Assembly: GCF_002001105.1 (NCBI RefSeq)
Contig: NZ_MUNP01000058.1
Span: 1-64,000, forward strand
Length of the DNA stretch: 64,000 nucleotides
DNA from: Rhodanobacter sp. C06
Lineage (GTDB): Bacteria; Pseudomonadota; Gammaproteobacteria; Xanthomonadales; Rhodanobacteraceae
Direction: 5' to 3'
Position numbers and translations under genes: made by a program. Below are positions 42,716 through 50,695 of this stretch, piece by piece (position 1 is the stretch's first letter; every line of letters starts with the position of its first letter). The notes below the pieces were generated by a model. The model was given only the letters and a program-made list of their open reading frames with translations. It was not told the DNA's origin and made no database searches.

Positions 42716-42866
42716 AGGGGCATCAGCCGGGCCATGGATGGCCCGACGTCGAACCGGCGCGGCACGCGCCTGCTCGATCGGAGCCGGGTCCGGCCTTGCC
42801 GGGCTCGGCGAGCCAAAAAAGTGCAGGGCGCACTTTTTTGGCATCAAGCACGCGCTCTTGCTCTTG
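42701..42866 (+). repeat. Multi-hairpin element E4, clasping the stop codon of the DsrE gene
   Basis: S0: CTGATGCCCCT (42701-42711), loop GTAA, AGGGGCATCAG (42716-42726); the TAA stop lies in the loop. S1: GGGCC-ATGGAT-GGCCC (42729-42744). S2: imperfect stem about 42746-42776. S3: GCCGGGTCCGGC...GCCGGGCTCGGC (42783-42809). S4: GCCAAAAAAGTGC/GCACTTTTTTGGC (42812-42824, 42830-42842). Tail CGCGCTCTTGCTCTTGGGG, which merges into the ribosome-binding site of the next gene. Confidence 0.85.
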
Positions 42867-42876
42867 GGGAATACCA

Positions 42877-43815
42877 ATGAAGCACAAACACTCGTGGCTG
42901 CTTGCCCTCGCGCTCGGCGCACTCTGCGCCGCCGCCCAAGCCGCCGCCCAAACCCAGCCCGACTACCTTCCGCCCTGGAACCCGCCGCCCGCGGGCCTGC
43001 AATTCAGCGTGCCGCCGTTCGACGCGATCGCCGACCTGCACGGCGACGTGGTCGATCCGCAGCTCACGGTGTTCTTCGCCGGCAACCAGTTCATGGTGGT
43101 GCACGACCTGGTCGCGGCGTTCAAGCAGGCGCATCCCGAATACCAGCGCGTGTTCGTCGAGACCCTGCCGCCCGGCATCCTGGCGAAGCAGATCGCGAGC
43201 GGCGCGCTGGTGATGGGCAACTTGCGCCTGGCGTTGAAGCCGGACGTCTACACGGCCGGCAAGGGCGCGGTCGAGCGGCTGCAGAAGGAGCACGGCTGGT
43301 TCGCCGCCACCGCCGACTACGCGCGCAACCCGCTGGCGATCCTGGTGGCGAAGGGCAATCCCAAGCACATCGAGGGATTGAAGGATCTCGGTCGCCCCGA
43401 TGTGCGCGTGAGCATGCCGAACCCCGCGTGGGAAGGCATCGCGAAACAGATCGAGGCCGGCTACCGCAAGGCCGGCGGCGAGGCGCTGGATCATGAAATC
43501 ATGGTGACCAAGGTGCAGGACGGCAGCACCTTCCTCACCCACATCCACCACCGCCAGTCGCCGCTGCGCGTGCTGCAGGGCGAGTCCGACGCCGCGCCGG
43601 TGTGGTCCACCGAGGCGTATTTCCAGCAGCAGATCCTGCATCACCCGGTCGAGACGGTGGCGATCCCCGCGAACCAGAACGCCGTCGCCACCTACACCGC
43701 CGCGCGCCTGAAGGCCGCGCCGCATCCGCAGGCGGCGAAGGACTTCCTTGCCTTCATGCAAAGCCCGATCGCGCAGGCGATCTACCGCAAGTACGGCTTC
43801 CAGCCGCCGAAGTGA
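42877..43815 (+). CDS. Orphan periplasmic substrate-binding protein (ModA/PBP type 2 family)
   Basis: A 312-residue periplasmic binding protein with a signal peptide (MKHKHSWLLALALGALCAAAQA). It has the two-lobe fold seen in molybdate/sulfate-type binding proteins: DPQLTVFFAGNQFMVVHDLVAAFKQAHPEYQRVFVETLPPGILAKQI, then DYARNPLAILVAKGNPKHIEGLKDLGRPDVRVSMPNPAWEGIAKQI, and a C-terminal AAKDFLAFMQSPIAQAIYRKYGFQPP. No ABC permease or ATPase is near, so it is either an orphan receptor, a sensor or a chaperone for a sulfur compound in the thiosulfate module. GGGGA lies nine bases before ATG 42877. Substrate not predictable; anions are favoured by family. Confidence 0.82.
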   Translation: MKHKHSWLLALALGALCAAAQAAAQTQPDYLPPWNPPPAGLQFSVPPFDAIADLHGDVVDPQLTVFFAGNQFMVVHDLVAAFKQAHPEYQRVFVETLPPGILAKQIASGALVMGNLRLALKPDVYTAGKGAVERLQKEHGWFAATADYARNPLAILVAKGNPKHIEGLKDLGRPDVRVSMPNPAWEGIAKQIEAGYRKAGGEALDHEIMVTKVQDGSTFLTHIHHRQSPLRVLQGESDAAPVWSTEAYFQQQILHHPVETVAIPANQNAVATYTAARLKAAPHPQAAKDFLAFMQSPIAQAIYRKYGFQPPK

Positions 43816-43823
43816 GGCCTGCC

Positions 43824-44477
43824 ATGCTGCGCATCCTTGCCCTGCTCGCTCTGCTGGCGCCACTGGCCGCCGGCGCCACCGATGCCGCCACGAGTGCCGC
43901 CAAGATCGTCAAGCAAGGCAACGGCAAGGGTGCCGCGCCCTGCATGGCCTGCCACGGCGTCGACGGCGGCGGCATGGAAGCCACCGGCTATCCGCGGCTC
44001 GCCGGGCTCGACGCGGCCTACCTGCAGCGCCAGCTCGACGACTTCGCGAACGGCGCGCGCACGAATCCGGTGATGCAGCCGAACGCGAAGGCGCTCAGCG
44101 AAGACGAGCGCGCGGCGCTGGCGCAGTACTACAGCGCGCTGCCGCTGCCGGCGCAGTTGGCCAAGCCGGCCGCGGCGAAGCCCGCTGCCGAAGGCGAACG
44201 CCTGGCCACGCGCGGCGACTGGAGCCGCGCGCTGCCCGGCTGCGTGCAATGCCATGCGCCCGGGGGCGTGGGCGTGGGCGCGAACTTCCCGCCGCTGGCC
44301 GGCCAGCCGGCGGCCTACATCGAGTCGCAGCTGCGTGCATGGCAGCAGGGCACGCGCCGCAACGATCCGCTGGCGCTGATGCAGCACGTCGCGAAGCAGC
44401 TCACGCCGCAGGAGATCCAGGCCGTGGCCGGCTGGTTCGCCGCGCAGCCGCTGCCGGCCAGAGGGAGCACGCCATGA
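43824..44477 (+). CDS. Diheme c-type cytochrome (TsdB-like electron acceptor)
   Basis: A 217-residue periplasmic cytochrome with signal peptide (MLRILALLALLAPLAAGA) and two cytochrome c domains, each with a heme motif: CMACH at residues 40-44 and CVQCH at 140-144. Both domains show the cytochrome c4-like segments YPRLAGLDAAYLQRQLDDF and FPPLAGQPAAYIESQLRAW. It overlaps the next gene by four bases (ATGA). TsdB, the usual partner of thiosulfate dehydrogenase TsdA, is a diheme cytochrome encoded next to it, so this is probably the electron acceptor passing electrons to the respiratory chain. A general cytochrome c4 is the alternative. Confidence 0.85.
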   Translation: MLRILALLALLAPLAAGATDAATSAAKIVKQGNGKGAAPCMACHGVDGGGMEATGYPRLAGLDAAYLQRQLDDFANGARTNPVMQPNAKALSEDERAALAQYYSALPLPAQLAKPAAAKPAAEGERLATRGDWSRALPGCVQCHAPGGVGVGANFPPLAGQPAAYIESQLRAWQQGTRRNDPLALMQHVAKQLTPQEIQAVAGWFAAQPLPARGSTP

Positions 44478-45421
44478 AACATTTGCCGATCGCGTTGCTC
44501 GGCACGCTGGTGCTTGCCGCGTGTTCGCATCCCGCGTCCGAGGCGCCGGTCGCCGCGAAGCCGGCGCCCGCTGCCAGCGTGGCGAAAACGACGAGCGAAC
44601 CGACGCAGGCCAAGGCGCCGCCCGCATTCACGCCGCCGGCTGAAGCCGAGATTCCCGCCGGCCCGCTGGGCGACGAGATTCGCCGCGGCATGGCGATCTT
44701 CACCGACACGCCCGCGCACGCGCACGACTACGTGGGCAACGGCCTCAGCTGCAGCAACTGCCACCTCGACGCGGGGCGCCTCGCGAACTCCGCGCCGCTG
44801 TGGGGCGCCTGGGGCGTGTACCCGCAATACCGCAAGAAGAACGGCCGCGTGAACAGCTTCGGCGAACGCCTGCAGGGCTGCTTCCGCTACAGCATGAACG
44901 GCAAGGCGCCGCCGCTGGACAGCGACGTGATCGTGGCGCTGCAAACCTACGCGTGGTGGATGGCCAAGGGCGCGCCCACCGGCGTGAAGCTGGCCGGCGC
45001 GGGTTATCCGAAGCAGGGCTTCAAGCCGCCGCAACCGCCCGACTACGCGCGTGGCGCCGCGGTCTACGCGAAGGACTGCGCGCTGTGCCACGGCGCCGAC
45101 GGCCAGGGCCAGCAAGTGAACGGGCGCAACGTGTTCCCGCCGCTGTGGGGACCGCAGTCCTTCAACTGGGGCGCGGGCATGCACCAGCTCGACAACGCCG
45201 CCGCCTTCATCAAGGCGAACATGCCGCTGAGCCGCGGCGGTACGCTCAGCGACCAGGACGCCTGGGACGTGGCGATGTACATGGATGCGCACGAGCGCCC
45301 GCAGGATCCACGCTACGCCGGCGACGTGGCCGCCACGCGCGCGAAGTACCACGACACCCCGATGTCGCTGTACGGCACCACGGTCAACGGCCACCTGCTT
45401 GGCAGCGGGGCGGCGAAATGA
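44474..45421 (+). CDS. tsdA: Thiosulfate dehydrogenase TsdA-like diheme cytochrome
   Basis: A 315-residue diheme cytochrome c that in the TsdA family joins two thiosulfates to tetrathionate with release of two electrons. Heme motifs: CSNCH (93-97) and CALCH (202-206). The family's N-terminal segment FTDTPAHAHDYVGNGLSCSNC and NSFGERLQGCFRYSMNGKAPP are well kept; Cys136 in ERLQGC corresponds to the unusual cysteine heme ligand described for TsdA. The N-terminus MKHLPIALLGTLVLAACS looks like a lipoprotein signal (Cys17), so it may be membrane-tethered, followed by an Ala/Pro linker. Start overlaps the upstream cytochrome stop; the next gene overlaps its own stop. Confidence 0.88.
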   Translation: MKHLPIALLGTLVLAACSHPASEAPVAAKPAPAASVAKTTSEPTQAKAPPAFTPPAEAEIPAGPLGDEIRRGMAIFTDTPAHAHDYVGNGLSCSNCHLDAGRLANSAPLWGAWGVYPQYRKKNGRVNSFGERLQGCFRYSMNGKAPPLDSDVIVALQTYAWWMAKGAPTGVKLAGAGYPKQGFKPPQPPDYARGAAVYAKDCALCHGADGQGQQVNGRNVFPPLWGPQSFNWGAGMHQLDNAAAFIKANMPLSRGGTLSDQDAWDVAMYMDAHERPQDPRYAGDVAATRAKYHDTPMSLYGTTVNGHLLGSGAAK

Positions 45422-45849
45422 GCACGCCCGTGCATCGCCTCACGCCCGCGTTCGGCGTGGCCGGGCAACTCGATGCGGACGACATCGCCGCGCTGGCTGC
45501 GCAAGGCTGGCGCAGCCTGCTCTGCAATCGCCCCGATGGCGAGACGGCAGACCAGCCGGCCAGCGCCGAACTCGTGCAGGCCGCGGCAGCGCACGGGCTC
45601 GCGTGGCGTCACATTCCCGTCGTCTCCGGGCAATGGCGCGACGCCGATGTCGCCGCGTTCGCCGAGGCGTTGCGCACGCTGCCCGCGCCGGTGCTGGCGT
45701 TCTGCCGCACGGGCACGCGCTCGATCCACCTGTGGGCGTTGGCGATGGCGGGCACGCGGGATGCGGAAAGCCTCCAGCGCATCGCCGCCGATGCCGGCTA
45801 TGTGTTGCACCCCGCGGTGCTGCGTCGCGCACCGGGGGCGTCGCCCTGA
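45418..45849 (+). CDS. TIGR01244/DUF442 sulfur-transferase or phosphatase-like protein
   Basis: A 143-residue cytoplasmic protein of the DUF442 family (N-terminal domain of Blh/beta-lactamase-hydrolase-like proteins). The dual-specificity-phosphatase-like active-site loop is FCRTGTRS with Cys96 and Arg102 (C-x5-R). In sulfide-oxidising gene sets such proteins accompany persulfide dioxygenases and TSUP exporters and are thought to handle sulfane sulfur or act as thiosulfate sulfurtransferases. The ATG overlaps the tsdA stop (ATGA), and its TGA overlaps the next ATG, so it is firmly part of the operon. Confidence 0.85.
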   Translation: MSTPVHRLTPAFGVAGQLDADDIAALAAQGWRSLLCNRPDGETADQPASAELVQAAAAHGLAWRHIPVVSGQWRDADVAAFAEALRTLPAPVLAFCRTGTRSIHLWALAMAGTRDAESLQRIAADAGYVLHPAVLRRAPGASP

Positions 45850-46616
45850 TGCTGCCTGCCGACCTGCTGGCGCTGGCCTGCGGCGGGCTGGTGGGCTTCT
45901 CGCTGGCGCTGATCGGCGGCGGCGGCTCCATCCTGGCCACGCCGATGCTGTTGTACGTGGTGGGCCTGCCCGATCCGCATCTCGCGATCGGCACCAGCGC
46001 AGTGGCGGTGGGTGCGAACGCCTGGGCGAACCTGATCCCGCACGCGCGCGCCGGCCACGTGCGCTGGCCGGCCGCGCTGGCGTTCGCGGCGGCCGGCGTG
46101 CTGGGCGCGTTCGCCGGCTCCACGCTGGGCAAGCGCGTGGACGGCCACCATCTGCTCGTGCTGTTCGCAGTCCTGATGCTGGTGGTGGCGGTGCTGATGC
46201 TGCGCGGCCGGCGCAACGGCGCGGAAAACCGTTACCCGAAGCCGCGGCTGTTTCCCCGGCTCGGCGCCACCGGCTTCGGCGCGGGCGCGCTGGCCGGCTT
46301 CTTCGGCATCGGCGGTGGTTTCCTGATCGTGCCGGGGCTGATCTTCGCCAGCGGCATGGAAATCATCGCCGCCGTAGGCAGCTCGCTGGTCGCGGTGGGT
46401 GCGTTCGCCTCCACCACCGCGATCAACTACGCCACCTCCGGCCTGGTCGACTGGCGCGTGGCCGCGCTGTTCGTGGCTGGCGGCATCGTCGGCGGCTGGC
46501 TTGGCGCACGCCTCGCGCGGCGACTGGCGCGCACCCGCGGCGCGCTCAACCTGGTGTTCGCGCTGGCCATCGTGGCGGTGGCCGTGTACATGCTGGTGCG
46601 CAACCTGCATTTCTGA
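45849..46616 (+). CDS. TSUP family sulfite/sulfonate exporter-type permease
   Basis: A 255-residue membrane protein of the TauE/SafE (TSUP) family. About eight membrane segments; the two family repeats are visible: LVGFSLALIGGGGSILATPMLLYVVGL in the first half and AGALAGFFGIGGGFLIVPGLIFASGM in the second, both with the G-x-G-G-G core. TSUP proteins export sulfite, thiosulfate or organosulfonates or take up thiosulfate. In this operon it would remove or supply the sulfur species handled by TsdA and the DUF442 protein. Start ATG 45849 overlaps the preceding stop by one base. Confidence 0.9.
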   Translation: MLPADLLALACGGLVGFSLALIGGGGSILATPMLLYVVGLPDPHLAIGTSAVAVGANAWANLIPHARAGHVRWPAALAFAAAGVLGAFAGSTLGKRVDGHHLLVLFAVLMLVVAVLMLRGRRNGAENRYPKPRLFPRLGATGFGAGALAGFFGIGGGFLIVPGLIFASGMEIIAAVGSSLVAVGAFASTTAINYATSGLVDWRVAALFVAGGIVGGWLGARLARRLARTRGALNLVFALAIVAVAVYMLVRNLHF

Positions 46617-46625
46617 GCACCGCTT

Positions 46626-47432
46626 GTGAACCTTGGTCCCTTCGCTTTTCCCACCGGCTTGATCGCCCTGCTGTTCGGCCTGGTCGCCGCGCTGGGCACC
46701 GCCGGCTTCCTGCGCAAGCGCGGCCTGCCCGACGCCGGCGCCGCCTTGTACCTGGCCGTGATCGCCGGCCTGCTGCTGGCGCGCGTGGCCTACGTGCTGC
46801 GCTGGCGGCAGCAATATCTGGAGCAGCCGTTCGGCATCCTCAACCTGCGCGACGGCGGTTTCGATCCCGTGGCCGGCGTGGCCGGCCTGGTGCTGGCGGC
46901 GCTGCTGATCGGCTGGCATCGTCCTGCCCTGCGCAAGGCGCTGGCCGCGGGCGCGCTGGCGGGCGTGGCCGCCTGGGGCTTCGCCACGCTGACCGCGCAG
47001 CTCCTTCGCGAGGCGACGCGGCAGCCCATGCCTGCCGTGGTGCTGCGCGATCTCGAAGGGCACGAGGTGGCCATGCAGTCGCTGCGCGGCAAGCCGCTGG
47101 TCGTCAACCTCTGGGCCACCTGGTGCGGGCCGTGCCGCAGCGAACTGCCGATGCTGGTGGACGCACAGCGTCGGATGCTGCAGTTGCGTTTCGTGTTCGC
47201 CGACCAGGGCGAGGATGCCGCGACCGTGGCGGACTACCTGCGCCGGGAGCGATTGGCGCCGCAACTGGTGCTGATCGACGGCAAGCTCGACTTGTCCGCC
47301 CATTACGGCGCGCACGGCTATCCCACCACGCTGTTCCTGGACGCCGACGGCATCTTGCGCGACCAGCACATGGGCGAACTGTCGCGCGCCACCCTGGCCG
47401 ACCGGCTGCGACGCATCGCGCCGCAGCCGTAG
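46626..47432 (+). CDS. Membrane-anchored TlpA-like thioredoxin with N-terminal multi-span domain
   Basis: A 268-residue fusion: residues 1-130 contain about four hydrophobic segments (FPTGLIALLFGLVAALGTAGFL, LYLAVIAGLLLARVAYVL, VAGVAGLVLAALLIGW, ALAAGALAGVAAWGF), reminiscent of the Lgt (YoiL-like) membrane core; residues 135-268 form a periplasmic TlpA/ResE-type thioredoxin with LVVNLWATWCGPC (active-site Cys167 and Cys170) and the cis-Pro in HGYPTTLFL. It would reduce or isomerise periplasmic disulfides, for example for cytochrome c maturation or sulfane-sulfur handling. Starts with GTG 46626, nine bases after the TSUP stop; likely the last gene of the sulfur operon. Confidence 0.87.
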   Translation: MNLGPFAFPTGLIALLFGLVAALGTAGFLRKRGLPDAGAALYLAVIAGLLLARVAYVLRWRQQYLEQPFGILNLRDGGFDPVAGVAGLVLAALLIGWHRPALRKALAAGALAGVAAWGFATLTAQLLREATRQPMPAVVLRDLEGHEVAMQSLRGKPLVVNLWATWCGPCRSELPMLVDAQRRMLQLRFVFADQGEDAATVADYLRRERLAPQLVLIDGKLDLSAHYGAHGYPTTLFLDADGILRDQHMGELSRATLADRLRRIAPQP

Positions 47433-47443
47433 TCGCCGGCCGT

Positions 47444-47477
47444 GTCACCCCGATGCTGAAAGCCTGACCGGGGTGAC
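47444..47477. terminator. Terminator-like hairpin between the thioredoxin and DUF2059 genes
   Basis: GTCACCCCG (47444-47452) pairs with CGGGGTGAC (47469-47477). It lies between convergent stops at 47432 and 47483. There is no T-run, so it may act by Rho or as a 3' stabiliser. Confidence 0.6.
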
Positions 47478-47482
47478 GGGCA

Positions 47483-48040
47483 TCACTTGGCCTTGGTGGC
47501 GGGTGCCGCGGCGCTCTGCTTGCTCGCCTCATAGGCCTTGAGCTGGCTCGCCGTGTCCTCGGAAATCTGCCGCAGCTGCGGCGCCAGGGTGGCCATCTTG
47601 CCCTGCATGGTCTGCATGACCTGCCCCATCACTGCCGGCATCTTCGCCACCATCGACTGGCCCGAGGGCGACTTGTAGAAGGCGATCATGTCGTCGACCT
47701 CCTTCTGAGTGAAGCTCTGGCGGTAGATGTCGACGTACATCGGCTCCAGCGAGTCCCACGACAGCTGATTCTTCATCAGGGTGCTCAGCTTGGCCATCTG
47801 CGCGTCCATGATCTTCTGTTCGCCGGCGTCGGCAGGCTGTCCAGCCAAGGCCTGTTCGCTGGCCTGGCGCATCATTCCATCCATCCGCGCCTTCATGGCA
47901 TCCAGCATCTTGTGCGACTGGGTCACCTGCAGCAGCTCCTGGATCGAGGCAGCGCTGGGCGGTTGGCTTGCCGTCGTGGCGGCGGCGGCTGAGCCGCAGA
48001 CGAGGAAGCCGGCCAGCAGGCCGAGGGTGAGCAGACGCAT
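47483..48040 (-). CDS. Exported DUF2059 protein
   Basis: A 185-residue protein with signal peptide (MRLLTLGLLAGFLVCGSAAA) and a DUF2059 domain covering about residues 85-150: SWDSLEPMYVDIYRQSFTQKEVDDMIAFYKSPSGQSMVAKMP is the family's diagnostic segment. The rest is helical and rich in Gln, Met and Lys. DUF2059 proteins are common periplasmic or outer membrane-associated proteins of unknown function in gammaproteobacteria. It lies 65 bases downstream of the S9 peptidase gene on the same strand, with a hairpin between them. Confidence 0.88.
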   Translation of the reverse strand: MRLLTLGLLAGFLVCGSAAAATTASQPPSAASIQELLQVTQSHKMLDAMKARMDGMMRQASEQALAGQPADAGEQKIMDAQMAKLSTLMKNQLSWDSLEPMYVDIYRQSFTQKEVDDMIAFYKSPSGQSMVAKMPAVMGQVMQTMQGKMATLAPQLRQISEDTASQLKAYEASKQSAAAPATKAK

Positions 48041-48068
48041 GTGTACTCTCCTTGAGTATGGGTTGGGT

Positions 48069-48095
48069 GCGCGGCTGCCATGGTGGCAGCCGCGC
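48069..48095 (-). terminator. Hairpin after the S9 peptidase gene
   Basis: GCGCGGCTGCCA (48069-48080), TGG, TGGCAGCCGCGC (48084-48095): perfect 12-bp arms 10 bases past the S9 stop. No T-run follows on the minus strand, so a partial terminator or mRNA 3' stabiliser before the DUF2059 gene. Confidence 0.65.
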
Positions 48096-48105
48096 CATTC
48101 TGCAC

Positions 48106-50562
48106 TCAGTTCGGGCCTTGCGCCGGACGCTGTTTCACATACGTATCGAACAACTCATCGATGCGCCGGTACTCGTCGTACCAGTCGTCGGCGTGCTTGA
48201 AGTCGTGGCGTTCCAGCGGGTACAGCGAGATCCAGAAATTCTTCTTGTGCAGCTCGACGAAGCGCTGATACAGGCGGATGGAATCGCTGGCCAGCACGTT
48301 GTCGTCGATCAGGCCGTGCTCGATCAGCAGCGGGTCCTGCAGGTTCGCCGCGTACTCGATCGGCGAGCTGGTCTTGTAAGCCTCGGGATCGAGCTGGGGA
48401 TCGTTGAGGATGTTCGAGGTGTACTCGTGGTTGTAGGTGGCCCAGTCTGCCGGCGGGCGCAGCGCGGCACCCGCCGCGAACTGGCCCGGTGCGCGCAGCA
48501 GCGCCATCTCGGTCATGAAGCCACCGTAGCTGCCACCATAGATGCCCACCCGCTTCGGGTCGACGCCGTGGTGCTTGGCCAGCCAGGCCTTGCCGTCGAG
48601 CAGGTCTTCCAGCTCGGGGTGGCCCATCTTGCGGTAGATCGCGTCGCGCCAGTCGCGGCCGTAGCCGGCGGAGCCGCGGTAGTCCAGGTCCAGCACCACG
48701 TAGCCCTGCTGCACCAGCAGGTTCTGGAACATCTGCTCGCGGATGTAATAGGTCTCTTGCTTGGACACGTCCTGCAGGTAGCCGGCGCCGTGCACGAAGA
48801 TCACCGCGGGGCGCGAATCAGGCGCATCGGTTTCGTTCGCGGAGCCGTAGTACTTCGCGTGGATCGTGCCGGCGCCGTGCGAGGACGGTACCTCGACGAA
48901 TTGCGGCTGGATCCAGGCGCGCGTGGTGTACGCGCTCTTCATGGTGTCGGTGAGTTCGCGCGGTGTGCCGCCGGCGGCGTCCAGCACCGCGAGCTGGCTG
49001 AGCCGGTACGGCGCCGAGTGCAGCACGGCGAGCCGGTTGCCGTCGGGCGACAGTGTGAAACCGTCCACGCCTTCGTACTGCGTCACGCGGGTCAGCGCAC
49101 CGCCGCCCACCGGCACGCGGTAGACGTCGTAGCTGTACGGCGCGATCTTGTTCGCCAGCAGGTAGAACCACTTGCCGTCGGGGCTGAGCGCGGGCTGGCT
49201 CACCTCGTAGCGCGTGTTGTCGGTGAGCACCCTGGCCTTGCCATCCAGCGGCTTCGCGTAGAGCCGCGACCAGCCGCTGGCCTCGCTGAGGTACCACAGC
49301 GTGCGGCCGTCCTTGAGCCAGCCGAAGTCGTTGAAGCTCCAGTTGATCCACGCGTCGTCGTGCAGGCGATCCTGCGATACCAGCGCGTGCTTCGCGAAGT
49401 CGACGCTGGCGATCCAGCGGTCCTTGTTGTCGATCGCGCGCAGCTGCACGGCCGCCTGCGTGCCGTCCTCGTTCCACACGACGCCGCCGCCGCTGCCCTC
49501 GTTGGCGATGGTCACCGGGCGCACCGCGGGCGCCTTAAGCGCCTTGGCCTCATCGGCGTGCCCGGCCTTTTCCAGCGCGGCGACGGTGCGCTCGCGGATC
49601 GCCTTCAGCGGATCGTCCTTGATGCCGGGCAGCGTGTCGGTGGCGAGCGGCCACGCCTTGTGCGCGGCAAGATCGAGCAGCAGCAACGATTGCGGCGCGG
49701 GATCGTTGCGGCCCACGTAGTCGCGCGCCTTCTGCACTTCGGTATAGCCGGAGTCGGTGACGTAGTGGATCACGCCCGGCGCCTTGCCGTCGTCGTGGTG
49801 CGCCGGCTCGGTGATCACCAGCATCCAGCGGCCATCGGGCGACAGCTCGGTGTCCACCGCCTTGACCTTGTCGCCCAGCCAGAACGGCTGCGGCGCGCGG
49901 CTGGCGTCGGCGGCTTCCAGCGCCTGCTGCTGCGCGCGGTGCGCGTCGCGGTCGGCCTTGATCTCGCGCAGCGTGCTGAACAGCGCGAGCTGCTGGCGCT
50001 CCATCGCGTCGGGTTTCTTGTCGGCCGGGTTGTCGGCGAATTTCAGGATCGTGACGGGCGCGGTGACGCCGCTGGCGAGGTCGTAGCCGTACCAGTCGTT
50101 GCCGTCGCGGAACTGCAGCGCGCGGCCGTCGGCGCTGAACTGCGGCGAGGATTCCGGCTGCGGCGAGCGCGTCACCTGCACGCGACGGCCCGAGGCCAGA
50201 TCGACCAGGAACACGTCGCCGTGCAGGATGTAGGCCGCGTGCGTGTGCGTGCGGTCGACCACCGACGGGCCGTCGGCGGCTGCCATCGCGACGGGATCCA
50301 GCTTCGTCGCTGCACCGCCCGCCGCGCTCACCCGGTAGAGATCGCGCACGCTGTCGCCGTCGCGCTTCAGTGTGTAGTAGAGGCTCTTGCCGTCCACGCT
50401 CCAGTACGGCGCCTCCACCGGATGGCCGATCCAGTCGGGGCTGGCCATGATGGTGGCCAGGTCCAGCGGTACGCTGGCGGCGGTCGGTGCCGCGGGGGCG
50501 GCGAAGCTCGCCGCGGGCAGCGTGGCGAGAGCGATCAGGCCGGCGAGCAGCAATCGGCGCAT
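48106..50562 (-). CDS. S9 family prolyl oligopeptidase / dipeptidyl peptidase IV-like
   Basis: An 818-residue exported serine peptidase. Signal peptide MRRLLLAGLIALATLPAASFAA, then a beta-propeller with repeated LSPDGRW/LSPDGKW blades (FSADGRAL, TELSPDGRWML, PALSPDGKWFY, TLSPDGNRL) and a C-terminal alpha/beta hydrolase domain. Triad: Ser678 in YGGSYGGF, Asp753/Asp754 in LIDDNV, His786 in ERHDF. The unusually long catalytic-domain entry VIFVHGAGYLQ is typical of the S9B/C branch. It cleaves short peptides after Pro or Ala. Divergent from another S9 gene on the other strand, 133 bases away. Confidence 0.92.
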   Translation of the reverse strand: MRRLLLAGLIALATLPAASFAAPAAPTAASVPLDLATIMASPDWIGHPVEAPYWSVDGKSLYYTLKRDGDSVRDLYRVSAAGGAATKLDPVAMAAADGPSVVDRTHTHAAYILHGDVFLVDLASGRRVQVTRSPQPESSPQFSADGRALQFRDGNDWYGYDLASGVTAPVTILKFADNPADKKPDAMERQQLALFSTLREIKADRDAHRAQQQALEAADASRAPQPFWLGDKVKAVDTELSPDGRWMLVITEPAHHDDGKAPGVIHYVTDSGYTEVQKARDYVGRNDPAPQSLLLLDLAAHKAWPLATDTLPGIKDDPLKAIRERTVAALEKAGHADEAKALKAPAVRPVTIANEGSGGGVVWNEDGTQAAVQLRAIDNKDRWIASVDFAKHALVSQDRLHDDAWINWSFNDFGWLKDGRTLWYLSEASGWSRLYAKPLDGKARVLTDNTRYEVSQPALSPDGKWFYLLANKIAPYSYDVYRVPVGGGALTRVTQYEGVDGFTLSPDGNRLAVLHSAPYRLSQLAVLDAAGGTPRELTDTMKSAYTTRAWIQPQFVEVPSSHGAGTIHAKYYGSANETDAPDSRPAVIFVHGAGYLQDVSKQETYYIREQMFQNLLVQQGYVVLDLDYRGSAGYGRDWRDAIYRKMGHPELEDLLDGKAWLAKHHGVDPKRVGIYGGSYGGFMTEMALLRAPGQFAAGAALRPPADWATYNHEYTSNILNDPQLDPEAYKTSSPIEYAANLQDPLLIEHGLIDDNVLASDSIRLYQRFVELHKKNFWISLYPLERHDFKHADDWYDEYRRIDELFDTYVKQRPAQGPN

Positions 50563-50695
50563 GGGAGTTCCTGGCGGGGAAACCTTCAGGATACCGGGCG
50601 CGGCGGAGGCGCAGCCGCGCCTGTGCCGAAAGTCAGGTGCATGGGCCGGGAGCCGGGGTTACCCTCGGGGGCGGTCCCACGGTCGGAGAATCCGC

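Noticed and set aside
50387..50695. 103-codon N-terminal extension of the prolyl oligopeptidase
   Set aside because: It crosses the divergent promoter and overlaps the start of the other S9 gene; the signal peptide begins at 50696.
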